Assembly: GCA_015143295.1 (NCBI GenBank)
Contig: CM026570.1
Coordinates: 10,688,047 to 10,752,046, forward strand
Length of the DNA: 64,000 nucleotides
Reading direction: 5' to 3'
Source: Tetracentron sinense
Taxonomy: Eukaryota; Streptophyta; Magnoliopsida; Trochodendrales; Trochodendraceae
Shown: positions 47,161-56,358 of the stretch, in pieces
Layout of the letters: the number at the start of each line of letters is the position of its first letter
How positions within the stretch are numbered: position 1 is the stretch's first letter
Made by a program: the position numbers and the translations under genes
Notes under the pieces: generated by a model
What the model was told of the DNA's origin: nothing
Database searches by the model: none
The model's input: only the letters and a program-made list of their open reading frames with translations

Positions 47161-48544
47161 AAACTTTTGTGACTCTTTCTGCAATTTTTCTCATTTATAA
47201 TTAATCTTTTATCTAGAAACTGAGGGACCCTGAGGTTTAAGCCTCATGCCTCAAGACTTACACACGCATCTGGAGGTCCTAAAGGTTTTGAGGCTCACTC
47301 CTCATGCATCTGGAAGTCCTAATGCCTTGCCTCACACTTTAGCTTTTTAAAACACTGGTATGGATTTTGATTATTTTATTCCAATGCGGTTCTATAGAAG
47401 ACTATCAGCAACAGTCATAACTTCGAAGGTCCCAACTTGGTTCCTTTACGATGGAAGGAAAACTGTCTTCTGATCTTCACTGTAAGTGTATTACAGTGGT
47501 ACAATTACGATAAAGATGCTTTTAGGTTATGCCTATCTGATTTGACTGACTAGTGAACATATGGATGTCTCAACTTTATTTTGCAAATATTCTTGATTTG
47601 CAATTATGGTTTCTTTACCAGCCGAGTTCAGGGTGACCAAAATTGTGTTTCCACACATAATATGCATCAAGAAAAAAGTTGTATGAAAAATCTTAGTTAC
47701 ATGTGCATCATATTCCCTTCATATTTATTTATTGTACTTTATTCCATCTCTCGTAGCCTTCTTAGATTAGTGACTCTTCATCTATTAATCTATCCTTATT
47801 TTAATTTTTGATTTGATTATGTATCGTTGGTTGTCCCGATGCATTTGAAGTCTCTTAAGTGTCTTTGGATACAATAGAAGTGACCTTGCTTATGGATTTT
47901 TTTTTTCATGATGGAATTGATTTCTGAATGATCTAATTATTTGGTACTATTCAAAATGCTGTAGTCCGAGTAATACAAATGCCAATGATGCAACATGCAC
48001 CTTATTTATTTTATTTAGGCAGGTCTTTCTTCAGAGTCATGCAACTAATGTTAATCAGCAATTTATTTTTTTTGCAGGATGGTGAGGTCTGGACTTTTAG
48101 TGTCCGGGCTTTTGATTCACCTCGTCCAGAACGCACCATCAATGTGAACTATGATGGTTTTGCTGAAGGTCATAATTTCTAATACCCATCGTTTGGTTGA
48201 ATACATAAATGCTATTCTCAATGGTTAAAGAGAAAAAATCAGTGTTTTAAAAAGCTTGTGAGGCTTACGCCTCGAGGCTCGCTTCGGGGCGAGGCTTAAG
48301 GAAAACGCCTTGAGGCTTTACCATGAGGCTTAAAACCCCATGAGGCTCACATGAGGCACATGCCTCATGTCTTGAAGCTTGCTTTATGTCTGTGTACGTC
48401 TTATACATTAACTAAAATTAGGAACTGAGACTTAAATGTCATTTTTTTTCTAAAATTTGTTATTTGTTTCAACTAATTTATATAGTATTTCTTATGTGTA
48501 CGTGTGCGTCCACATGAACACACACAATGAATACAAATACAAAT

Positions 48545-48575
<31 letters not shown>

Positions 48576-51500
48576 CATGTCTCTCTTTCTCTATATGTAT
48601 ATATACTATAATTTTTCATCAACTTCTTGAATCTTTTTGCCATTTTTCTTATATTATATTTATTTTTTAACATGAGAGACCACGAAGCTTTCTTGTGAGG
48701 TTTACGCTTCACGCCTCGAGGCTTATGCCTCACGCATCTTGAGGTCCTAACGCCTCGCCTCACGCCTTAACGTTTTAAAACATTGGAAAAAATATATATT
48801 GAATATCCATTCTAAAACGAGCTTGGATGTGGGACAGACGTTAAAGTTGGTGACGAACTCCTTGTGGACGGGGGAATGGTGAGGTTTGAGGTGATTGAAA
48901 AGATTGGTCCAGATGTCAAGTGCCGCTGTACTGATCCTGGGTTGTTGTTACCACGGGCTAATCTGACTTTCTGGAGGGATGGAAGTTTGGTTCGAGAAAG
49001 AAATGCTATGCTCCCCACAATTTCTTCCAAGGTGGGTGCCTCTTAAAAAATTAGTTTGAATCAAAAAATGCATGTTTTCTGAATAATTTTGTATCCACTT
49101 AATGCTGAACTTCACTATGATGAAATGTCACCTGAAGCATTCTTTGGCTGATGGCATATGCTAGTAGTTTCTCCAGAAGAGTCTCGTTCGTGACAAACAA
49201 TTTTCTGTACATGTATGCTTTTGTGTACGTGTATTTGTGTTTTGACATCACATTGCCGTTTGCATGTATAATTGATGGCCTGTGTGCTGGACTGAAACCT
49301 TCCTGCTCATCATGTGGAAATTCCTCTGGTGTATCACGTGATCAAGCATATGAACAAGCCTCAAATGCAGCTTAGGGTTGCCTGTTTGAAGTGTCATCAT
49401 TTAACCTGAAAAATTGAATGTTTCATTTAGTCCAGTAGACTAGTTCTCATGCTTCTGTTTTTTTAACAGGATTGGCTGGACATTGATTTTGGGATTTCAG
49501 AGGGCGTCGATTTTATTGCAATTTCATTTGTCAAGTCTGCCGAAGTGATTAATCATCTCAAGAGCTATGTCGCTGCACGTTGTCGTGATAGGTAAGATTG
49601 TATATATATCCGATCTCTGTTTTTTACAAAATTTTAATTTTAATTTATAATGCCACCATGATACATTTTTTTCTTTGGTTATTATCAAATCTGAAGTGAT
49701 TTAAAAGTCAAATTAGCATTCAGCTTGTCACAGCAAGATGGTTATCATCGAACATATCCCCTTAATGCTTGAGTTATTGAAATAATTGTCATGATCTTTA
49801 TTACGTGTATTATCATCATAATTTCCCTTATTTGCACGATACAATTGGGCTTCTTTGAATCTTGTATGGGACTACAGACTGTACCTTATTTCCTGATGTG
49901 ACATTAGTGTATCTTGATGTTACACTGCAGTGATATTGCTGTCATCGCAAAGATAGAGAGCATTGACTCCTTGAAGAACTTGGAAGAGATCATTCGGGCA
50001 TCAGATGGAGCAATGGTAGCAAGAGGAGATCTGGGTGCTCAGATCCCATTGGAACAGGTCCCATCGGCGCAACAGAAGATTGTTCAGCTATGCAGGCAGC
50101 TAAATAAACCTGTCATTGTTGCCTCTCAACTGCTTGAGTCCATGATTGAATACCCTACACCCACCAGAGCCGAAGTTGCTGATGTTTCTGAAGCAGTTAG
50201 GCAGCGGGCTGATGCTTTGATGCTTTCCGGTGAGTCGGCCATGGGCCAGTTCCCGGATAAGGCATTGGCCGTGCTGAGAAGTGTTAGCCTGAGAATTGAG
50301 AGGTGGTGGAGGGAGGAGAAACGCCATGAAGCTATGGAACTCTCAGGCATTGCATCCTCATTCTCTGACAGTATCTCGGAGGAGATTTGCAACTCTGCTG
50401 CCAAGATGGGTAAGCATTTGTCAACTCTTGAGACTTCTGCTGCTGAACTTGATAATAATTCTACAAGTACTTTACCCTTTTCATATAAGTGTAAGCAGAA
50501 CCTTCTATGGTAGAAAAATGGCAAGCTTAATCTGAATGTAGACGGCACAGCTAGTGGTTCCCAATTCTCATATGTGCATTTAGAAGGGCTTTCTTAATTG
50601 TAAATTTGCTATTTTCATTTGGAGAGGCATGTGTGTCTTATCCTGTAGTTTTATGACTTATTAGAATCTTTTTGCCGCATCAAGCTTGGAGCTTTTTTAT
50701 TTAATTGCACAAACCATATGTGCATAATAGAAGGGTTTTCTTAATTGTAAATTTGCTATTTTCATTAGGAGATGCATGTATGTCTTATCCTGTAATTTTA
50801 TGGCTTTTTGGATTTTTTTTGCAGCATGAATTTTTTTATTTGATTGCATAAACCATATCAAACCTGAAACTTCATGCTACAACTTGTTAAGGTAGATCCT
50901 GCTAGAGTGGACTTTAGGACGTAATTTTTTTTCCTTTCAGAAAAAGCTGAACTACATTACTTGTAGCGGTGGCTGAATTACACTTAATCATTCTCTTATA
51001 ATTGGTATTAATTGTGCAAAAATCAAAATGATCTTAATTGTTAAGAAGTCATGCTATATATCGTCTTCGTTCCTATAATTAGCAAAAGCATAACCTTAGA
51101 ATGTTCTTTTCGTTCCTATAATTAGCAAAGCATAACCTTAGAATGTTCTTTTCGTTTTGTGTTGATTCTGAAGTGATGGTGATGATATGCTATTCTGTTC
51201 TTGATGGTGATGGCAATTTCATGCTATTCTGTTCTTGATGATGATGGTGATTGTGTGATCATTATATGTTTAATGATGTGGTGGTGATTGTCAAAAAATG
51301 TTATTGATGATGGTTCATGGATGTGTCTTTGCTGTTTTCCTTAATCACTGACGGTAGTGGATTAGTTCTTGATATTATTCTCTGATGAAGGAGGTGGTGG
51401 TGGGGTGACCAGAAATTGATTTTCTATTTATTTATTTTTTGTTGCTGTTTCTGACACGAGTGGGGTTGTGATTTTGCAGCCAACAATTTGGAGGTAGACG

Positions 51501-51781
51501 CTCTTTTTGTTTACACGAAGACAGGGTACATGGCATCTCTATTGTCTCGTTGTCGACCAGACTGCCCGATCTTTGCATTCACGGCCACAACGTCTGTTCG
51601 GAGGCGTCTGAACCTACAGTGGGGTCTAATACCATTCCGCCTTGGCTTCTCTGATGATATGGAGAGCAATCTCCATAGAACGTTCTCCTTGCTGAAGGCG
51701 AGAGGTATGATCAAGTCTGGTGACCTTGTTATTGCCGTCTCCGACATGTTGCAATCCATTCAAGTGATGAATGTTCCCTGA
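32836..51781 (+). CDS. PKP1: Plastidic pyruvate kinase alpha subunit, 6 exons
   Basis: Converts phosphoenolpyruvate and ADP to pyruvate and ATP in the plastid stroma; PKp alpha pairs with beta subunits and feeds fatty-acid synthesis, notably in seeds (known for the family). Exons: 32836-33405, 48078-48168, 48838-49031, 49470-49591, 49931-50409, 51480-51781; 1,758 nt, 585 residues, near the usual size. All junctions are GT-AG and in phase. The first 60-90 residues are Ser/Thr-rich, a transit peptide. Landmarks: [28 protein letters not shown] and [15 protein letters not shown] in exon 1, [18 protein letters not shown] in exon 3, the catalytic Lys and metal Glu in AKIES (332-336), [11 protein letters not shown] with Asp359, [34 protein letters not shown], and [12 protein letters not shown] in the C-terminal domain. 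MCHG and DTEGSEIH, rather than SHG and DTKGPEI, mark the alpha type. No stop or frameshift was seen. Intron 1 is 14,672 bp. Confidence 0.95.
33406..34424 (+). other. PKp1 intron 1, proximal part
   Basis: Donor GAG|GTATTT. About 1 kb of T-rich, intron-like sequence without a recognised element. Confidence 0.5.
34425..37345. repeat. AATTCGG-rich repeat flanking the LINE
   Basis: AATTCGG/ATTCGGCAA words cluster on both sides of the LINE: 34438-34550 and 37040-37345. At the right end a unit of about 68 bp (AAATTCGGAGAATTTT, TTATGATTATCGTAAGT, CATAA) occurs twice. I read this as one older repeat into which the LINE inserted; the join was not proved. Confidence 0.45.
34588..36990 (+). pseudogene. 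Decayed L1-type LINE (RT and zf-RVT region)
   Basis: A 5'-truncated non-LTR element in the sense orientation of PKp1. It starts within RT ([29 protein letters not shown]), continues in shifted frames ([38 protein letters not shown]), then [16 protein letters not shown] longer frame at 35193-35864 has the RT palm and thumb, [22 protein letters not shown] and RPKEVRGLN. The catalytic motif reads FANN instead of FADD. Downstream fragments match the zf-RVT domain ([32 protein letters not shown]). Many stops and shifts. The 3' end is near 36990; no A-tail is evident. Confidence 0.88.
37346..37689. other. PKp1 intron 1 segment, nothing recognised
   Basis: No repeat with definable ends and no coding content. 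Confidence 0.35.
37690..37933. repeat. GGATTGGATTCG-rich repeat, left part
   Basis: AGGGATGTGGAATGGATTGG and many GGATC/GATCC, GGATTCG and AATTCAGATC words, ending in a (TA)n tract (37900-37927). The counterpart at 44962-45145 has CGGATTGAATCC, GGATCAGAAATT and CAGATCC words. The two may be halves of one element split by later insertions. Confidence 0.45.
37934..38228. mobile_element. hAT-type CAGTGTTTT element, left half
   Basis: Begins CAGTGTTTTGAAAGACGAG and carries the family's GAGGCGAGG and GCCTCACGCC words. It is cut at 38229 by a solo LTR; the other half is 44084-44961. Its 8-bp flanks lie in a (TA)-rich tract and do not match cleanly. Confidence 0.6.
38700..38790. repeat. Tandem repeat CCAAGTT..CGAATTCATC in the LTR
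   Basis: CCAAGTTGTCGAATTCATC, TAGTTATTGTCTACGACA and then CCAAGTTACCGAATTCATC, TAGTCATTGTCTACGACA: two units of about 38 bp and the start of a third. Confidence 0.8.
38990..39620. repeat. Imperfect minisatellite of TCAGGAA..CAC and CTCTGACA words
   Basis: Short units of about 16-25 bp built from (C)CAGGAAACAC, ATCTGA(C/T) and ACACCTCTGACA repeat more than twenty times with drift in length and sequence. Many pairs (TGTCAGG/CCTGACA) are self-complementary. There are no constant repeats with unique spacers, so it is not a CRISPR-like array. Confidence 0.85.
39960..40180. repeat. Three diverged units in the solo LTR
   Basis: CC.GGCCGATGGACC, CCAGACCAATGACCC and CCAGGCCAATGGACC, each followed by CCATYGC or CCATTACCTT and ATCACATCAT-like DNA, at about 60-70 bp spacing. 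Confidence 0.6.
40228..40425. repeat. Cluster of palindromic ATCGATCG motifs in the LTR
   Basis: ACGATCGATCGTA, ACGATCGATCGCA, ACGATCGATCGTA directly followed by CTGATCGATCGCA, and TGATCGATCGCA occur within 200 bp, with partial copies (GTGATCGATAGCA, TTGATCGCAG, GCGATTTATCGCA) between them. It lies about 550-750 bases downstream of the TATA-like box in LTR orientation. Confidence 0.85.
41110..41496. repeat. Direct repeat in the solo LTR, partner 43718-44010
   Basis: TGGGGTAGTC.GACAC, TGAGTTTTGACAG, TAGTCC.GAAGAAAACTGC and AAAACCCATTAATTTCC occur here and again after the nested element; CTTCAGG.GACCGA and TTGGGG occur at both ends of this unit. An internal tandem duplication of the LTR therefore predates the nested insertion. 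Confidence 0.8.
41497..43717 (-). mobile_element. Nested solo-LTR-like element, 2,221 bp
   Basis: Starts TGTGAACATC and ends GGTGTTCACA, with a perfect 5-bp duplication TGGGG (41492-41496, 43718-43722). No coding domain. On the minus strand it starts TGTGAACACCCC and has CTATATAAGGAATGAG near 43440-43425. The GAGTCGCCACCTA block near 41592 is a word I associate with LTRs of large gypsy elements. Called a solo LTR by size, ends and promoter; family uncertain. Confidence 0.78.
44084..44961. mobile_element. hAT-type CAGTGTTTT element, right half
   Basis: Continues the element begun at 37934 and ends TTATTTAAAACACTG. Words ATGAGGCGTATGCC and CAAGGCGTGAGATG are those of the copies at 46572-47357 and 48240-48785. 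Part of it is the reverse complement of those copies' left arms, showing a foldback structure. Confidence 0.6.
44962..46571. other. PKp1 intron 1 segment
   Basis: The first 180 bp may be the right part of the GGATTCG-rich repeat (see 37690). A G run of 23 occurs at 45623-45645. A 40-bp tandem duplication (AGCGATTCAGC.TGATAATTATC, TGTTTTAAATCAATGT) lies at 46120-46198. No coding content recognised. Confidence 0.5.
45623..45645 (+). repeat. Poly-G run of 23
   Basis: Twenty-three consecutive G in the sense strand of intron 1. The length may not be exact because such runs are hard to sequence. Confidence 0.85.
46572..47357. mobile_element. hAT-type CAGTGTTTT element, 786 bp
   Basis: Perfect 8-bp target duplication GTATGGAT (46564-46571, 47358-47365). 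Ends CATATTTTTGAAAGGC and GCTTTTTAAAACACTG; the left end is mutated from CAGTG. Both arms are full of GAGGCTTACGCCTC-type words, and the AT-rich middle has a (TA)n tract (47123-47156). No transposase frame. Confidence 0.88.
47366..48077 (+). other. PKp1 intron 1, distal part
   Basis: T-rich intron sequence ending in TTTTTTTTGCAG at 48077. No element recognised. Confidence 0.5.
48240..48785. mobile_element. hAT-type CAGTGTTTT element in PKp1 intron 2, 546 bp
   Basis: Termini CAGTGTTTTAAAAAGC and CGTTTTAAAACATTG, with a perfect 8-bp target duplication GAAAAAAT (48232-48239, 48786-48793). Both arms are made of GAGGCTTACGCCTCGAGG-type words and the centre has a (TA)n tract (48549-48573). It makes up 546 of the 669 bp of intron 2 and ends 52 bases before the acceptor. 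Confidence 0.92.
50560..50860. repeat. Tandem duplication in PKp1 intron 5
   Basis: Two units of about 150 bp share AGAAGGG.TTTCTTAATTG, AAATTTGCTATTTTCATT and GTCTTATCCTGTA.TTTTATG, each followed by AATTTTTTTGC-like DNA. Confidence 0.75.
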
Positions 51782-52546
51782 AGAGTAAATTTTGGTTGAA
51801 CTTGCTTCTAAATTATGATTGTCTATCAACTGCTTTTCCTATTGTTTTCTTTGATTAGAAACTTTTAATGTTTAATTAACTACGACACTAGAATTCTAGA
51901 TAGAAAATTGTTCAACATTATGGTGAATGCTAGCAACTGAAAAAGAAACGAGAAAAAGTGATACCAGGTTCATGGGTATTTCTTCCTCCAAATTTGATGT
52001 ATGATGACTATGATGTCTAGGCATCTGAACCTGCAGCAAAGCCTAACCAGATGAGCAACCCCAATTTAACTCTATCCTTAATCAGGGCACGGACAGACTC
52101 GTTTCTGCAAGCAGTTCAAGTGCCCTGACAGAAGAGCAGAACTGTCTGCTGCTGTTTTTCCGTAACCTCTTATCTTGGGATGTTACAGTGAATCAGTGAT
52201 GTGTATGTTCTGTTGTTATTCGGCTAGAAGGTTTTTTTTTAGAAGAGACTTAGATGTTTTGAACATCAACCACAATAATAGGAAATCTAGTACTGTCCAA
52301 CCCAGACCCTGTTGGCTTGCCTCCTAGGCAGCCTCATCTATGGTCTCTCTCACCACTTTGGGCTTGTCCATTGTTCGTGGATTATGAGCTCTCATCGGAA
52401 AAGGATAACTAAGGATTAAAACAGCGGGAGAACCTGTGGAATGTGCTGTGAGAATTTAGATACATGGTTCAGAACTTCAAGTTGAATCATAAATGGATGA
52501 AGTTAAAAGAGAAAAATGTTTAGCAAACTGGGCATTATGCTGTTGA
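51782..52546 (+). other. PKp1 3' UTR and downstream DNA
   Basis: T-rich sequence right after the stop is the likely 3' UTR. Nothing else recognised. Confidence 0.45.
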
Positions 52547-52670
52547 CCCCCCCCCCCCCCCCCACCCCTTAAAACCTACCAACTATGGTTAAGATTCACT
52601 CACTCCTTAGGGTTCATCCATCTAACCTTGGTTTTTAGAGAAAAAAAAAATATGATTCTTTTCTAACTGA
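52547..52670. repeat. Poly-C run and foldback-family half copy
   Basis: C17 at 52547-52563 is followed by AACTATGGTTAAGATTCACTC, CCTTAGGGTTCATCCATCTA, ACCTTGGTTTTTAGAG and an A run. The same order occurs in the half copy at 55075-55150. It is bounded on the right by a (TA)n tract (52670-52697). Confidence 0.65.
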
Positions 52671-52697
52671 ATATATATATATATATATATATATATA

Positions 52698-53015
52698 CTA
52701 GCGGGTGGCACGTGCAATGCACTTGAGAGCGAGGGAAAGGAGTTAAACCACAGTTAATAGGAGTTAAAAGGGACACGTGTTAACCCACGAGTGCAATTGA
52801 ACTCTCCCTGAGATCAATCGTGATTGGCTGTGATTCTAAATAGATAGATGAGCAAGGGTTAGTTTCAGAATTAAAGTAAAACATTAAATAAAAGGTAAGT
52901 GATAGTTTGGGAATTAAAATAAAACATTAAATCAACGTTTTGTTTTTATATTAGAGTAATTTGGAAATTTTGGAAAAATCATCTACACATGCCTCTCACA
53001 TTATAATAGTATAGA
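52698..53015 (-). mobile_element. Short non-autonomous Helitron, minus strand
   Basis: On the minus strand it starts TCTATACTATTATAATG and ends in a hairpin (GTGCATTGCACGTG) followed by CCACCCGCTAG. Insertion is between A and T (A at 53016, T at 52697), the Helitron rule. 318 bp, no coding capacity. It has an internal duplication of about 60 bp (AAAACATTAAAT repeats) that the second copy lacks. It also contains TTAACCAC..TTAATAGGAGTTAAAAGG-type words. Confidence 0.85.
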
Positions 53016-54395
53016 TATATATATCATTTTACTAATAAAAGTACAAGAAGTAGTCAAAACTTTACTTGGACATAACTACCATTTAACTTAATTTATTTAA
53101 TACATAACTTATAATATAACCAAATTTTAATTAAGTCACTATTTAATATTATGTGGGACCCATTATTAAAAGAGAGTTGGTTTAAGACTCTACCATATTA
53201 GGAAAGAATCCTAAATTAGGAAAGAATCCTAAATGAGAGTTGGTTTAAGACTCCACCATATGTTAGGGAAGAATTCTATTTATATAGAAAGAGAGTCTCT
53301 CGGAAAGGAGAGCTGGTTTAGGACTCCACTATATTTTTGAGAAGACAATCATGAATAATATTTTCCTATAATCTCCACACCCCGATTGATCGACCTTTAT
53401 GAGAAGTACTATAGAAATTCCGGATTGGCACCCGGGGAGAAATCAAGAAAAGATAAATAATTTTTCTAATATTAAATTTAAATTAATATAAGAAATATTA
53501 AATTTAATTACTCAATTATATTTATGTAAATATAATATTATATTAAAAAATTATTTAATATAAGGAGAGTAACGTGATGTCTAATGAAAATATATTAAAA
53601 ATTATATATTTTTTCTAAATTATATTTTAATAATGAAAAATTATCATTCTACGAATAAAAGTACAAGGAGTAAGCAAAATTTTATGTTGACCAAAATATC
53701 CTTAATTTAATTTATTTGATAAAAAAACTTAGGGTATGCCAAACTTTTTTTTAATTAGATCATTAATTAAAATTAAAAACTTTAATAAAGAATTGTAGTT
53801 AGTTTACAATTTATGGTGTCACTTAATCACTTGATCTCACGTAGGCTCTCCCTCCCCCACAAGAACTTAATCTCTCTTAAAGAAAGAATCATCAACAGAT
53901 TGTGCAACTCTTTCACTTGGGTTATACCATATTTTTTTTAATCTTATTTTTCCCATCGGGAGTCCAAGTTGCAACGTTCTTGTGTTCTTTTAAGATATCA
54001 ACAGCAGTCTTTATATTTTACGTGCGAACTCGCTGGGAATTCCAGCAATCGGAATGAATACAAAGGTGCAGAATACAAAGCAATTACAAGAACTCATATC
54101 TTATAAAAGCCAAGAAGCTTCTTCTAGTATGGCTAAGAAAGAGAGGAAGTCTTCTAAAGAAAACGAACTCTCCCTTCCGCTCCAATGCCTGGGTTCTACT
54201 GGCATGTTAAGAAAATGAAGAGTTGGAGAGAATTCTATAAAAAAAAAAGGCTTCAAACGTCCAGAGTTAGGACTCTGGCATGTCACAGACTGTACAAGTG
54301 GGTTGAGTTTCTAACTTTATGGAAACAACCTAAATGAAAGTATAAGTATTACATTTTAAATACAAAAGTAGGATAATCCAAAAGAGGATAATTTT
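53016..54395. other. AT-rich DNA between the two Helitrons
   Basis: It contains a duplicated segment of about 150 bp starting ATAAAAGTACAAGRAGTA (about 53036 and 53656) and short repeats AGAGTTGGTTTAAGACTC with TAGGAAAGAATCCTAAAT (53174-53270). No gene recognised. The two Helitrons are in opposite orientation, but I saw no sign that they mobilise this segment together. Confidence 0.5.
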
Positions 54396-54720
54396 TCTTT
54401 ACTATTATAATGCGAGAGGCATGCGTAGATGATTTTTATGAAATTTCCAAATTACCCTTACCTTTGATTTAATGTTTTACTTTAATTCCCATACTACCCC
54501 TTGCCATCTATCTATTTAGAATCACAGCCAATCGTGATTGACCTTAGGAAGAGTTCAATCACACCCGTGGGTTAACACGTGCCCCTTTTAATTCCTATTA
54601 ATTGTGGTTAACTCCTTCCTCTCGCTCTCACATGCATTGCACGTGCCACTAGCGAGTTCAATCAGGTGTCGTTAACTCCTTCCCCTCACTCTCACGTGCA
54701 TCGCATGTGCCACCCGCTAG
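54396..54720 (+). mobile_element. Short non-autonomous Helitron, plus strand
   Basis: Starts TCTTTACTATTATAATGCG and ends CACGTGCATCGCATGTGCCA then CCCGCTAG, followed by T. The body is the reverse complement of the copy at 52698-53015 (GAGAGGCATG, TAGATGATTTTT, AATCACAGCCAATCGTGATT). A second, earlier end (hairpin plus CCACTAG at 54649-54652) shows the terminal 65 bp are duplicated. The base before TC is T rather than A, so the left edge is less certain. Confidence 0.78.
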
Positions 54721-54749
54721 TCCTTAATAAGGGGAAATAGAAAACGGAT

Positions 54750-54990
54750 CCCAAGTCAGCTTAGAAGCTGACCCCAGTGACCTCATTGGTCCTAGTCCCT
54801 TTTTTACCATCCATCAATTGTAGTTAATCTCCTAGGGTTAAGCAATCTATAAAACAAAAAACAAAATTACTAATTTTAATTTTGTTAAGCTTAACCATGG
54901 TTAAATAGGGGTTAAAAAGGACACGAGGACACGTGGGTCAACTTAAAAGCGGACCCTGGGGTCCGCTTCTCAAGATTCATCCTTAAGTGT
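54750..54990. mobile_element. Foldback-family relative with its own inverted ends
   Basis: Left AGTCAGCTTAGAAGCTGACC and right GCGGACCCTGGGGTCCGCTT are terminal hairpins. Between them are TAGTTAATCTCCTAGGGTTAA, an AT-rich centre, and TTAACCATGGTTAAATAGGGG, then GACACGTGGGTCAACTTA. Same plan as the 13368-13775 element with a different terminal hairpin. Confidence 0.6.
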
Positions 54991-55019
54991 AGAGGGAAAT
55001 TTGTAGTTTTCTCTTAAGT

Positions 55020-55150
55020 TGTAACGGGACTCCTTGGAGTCCGGTTATGCCCCCGAGGTTGCCATGTGTTCCTATTGAAACCCCTTAACACTGATTAAGA
55101 TTCACCCACCCCAAGGGTTCCCCACATATCCTTGGTTTTTAGAAAAAAAA
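55020..55150. repeat. Half copy of the foldback family
   Basis: GGACTCCTTGGAGTCC hairpin, GGTTATGCCCCCGAGGTTGCC, ATGTGTTCCTATTGAAACCC, CTTAACACTGATTAAGATTC, ACCCACCCCAAGGGTTCC and CCTTGGTTTTTAGAAAAA. It matches the left arm of 13368-13775 in order and orientation, with many mismatches. Confidence 0.65.
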
Positions 55151-56358
55151 ATTGAATTTTATTAAATTTGGAGCATCCTCATATAAGTAAAAGGTGGAAC
55201 TAATACATGTTATCTATTTATTAAATAAATTACTACTCTATATTTATAAGTTATATTATTTTTTAATATTATATTAAAGTCATAAAACTATAATTAATAA
55301 TAAGAAATTAATAAGTGCTTTTGCACATACACTTTTACTAGTGTATATATATATATATATCACATACAATCTATTCGGGTCGATGGATGCCTTGGGTCTC
55401 ATACAAAATGGTTTGGGGGTACTGCCCCCGCTCCCCCGCCAGGGAGGTCGACCCCGGACCCCAAGCTAGGGGGCACCCTCCCTCACCCCTTCATGGTGTG
55501 TCAATACTCAATAGTACTTTCCTTATATTTTTGTGTAGAATACTAGACACCATCACAACAAGGTGGCATATATGTAGGAGGATAGAGCGCCAAAAGCTAA
55601 TGGGTCCCAACTCCCAACCCCTTTGCATCCGCACCACATGTATGAAATATGTAAGGTGGAAGTATTCTACACATCTCTCATTCACTACCCAGACGGACTC
55701 CGGGATACCTGGTACACCTATGCCGGTACATCTCCGATGTTCCCCGTAAAATCAGGTCAGTCATATATGTAGGTGTACCCATTGATGCCCATAATGGAAA
55801 TAAATTGGGCCCCACCGATTTCAATAAATGGGTAACATGTTAATTGTCATTAATCCCTGAATTACCTTGGTCTAATAGGTGCTGGTGTGCTGGCGAGGAC
55901 CACGCTTAAGGAAGCGGAGGTTCTGAGTTCCATTTCCTTCCCTTTGTTGGCCAGATATCCCTACTTGTTCGGTGCCGGTGGATGGAGGGATCATACGTAT
56001 CTGAGGATTAATTGGGTGCTCTAAGAGACCAAGACATCCTGCGAGGAAAAACAAAAAAACCTGGTTGGATTATATTGCCAATAGCTTTATATAGACAGTG
56101 CAAGAAGCAGGTGACTGAAAAAATTGGTTAGGAGCCTAACCAATACTTTAAAAAAAAAGCCATATGGGAAGATTAAGGAGTAGAAAGCCTGGCTTATAGG
56201 CCATTTGGGATCATAACATGCCAACATGCTCCTTTGTTGACGTCTAGGGAGGGAGGAGCCAGGATTTTTTGTAAGTGGTGAGTGATGGTTGATTGATAAT
56301 GTTAATAATTGGTGATGAGTTTGTAGGGAATGATTAAGTGGGTATGAAATAGTGTTAG
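55151..56358. other. Intergenic stretch, no gene seen
   Basis: A GC-rich patch at 55420-55490 (CCCCCGCTCCCCCGCC) and an open frame at 55387-55749 without recognisable domains. At 55875-56060 a stretch with GGAGGTTCTGAGTTCC and an A-rich tail might be an old SINE, too decayed to call. Confidence 0.4.

Noticed and set aside
53016-54395. A composite transposon formed by the two facing Helitrons
   Set aside because: Helitrons do not use inverted pairs, each copy has its own complete ends and A/T junction, and no duplication bounds the whole.
55387-55749. 120-codon open frame
   Set aside because: Proline-rich by GC-rich composition, no recognisable domain, and it crosses the GC-rich patch.
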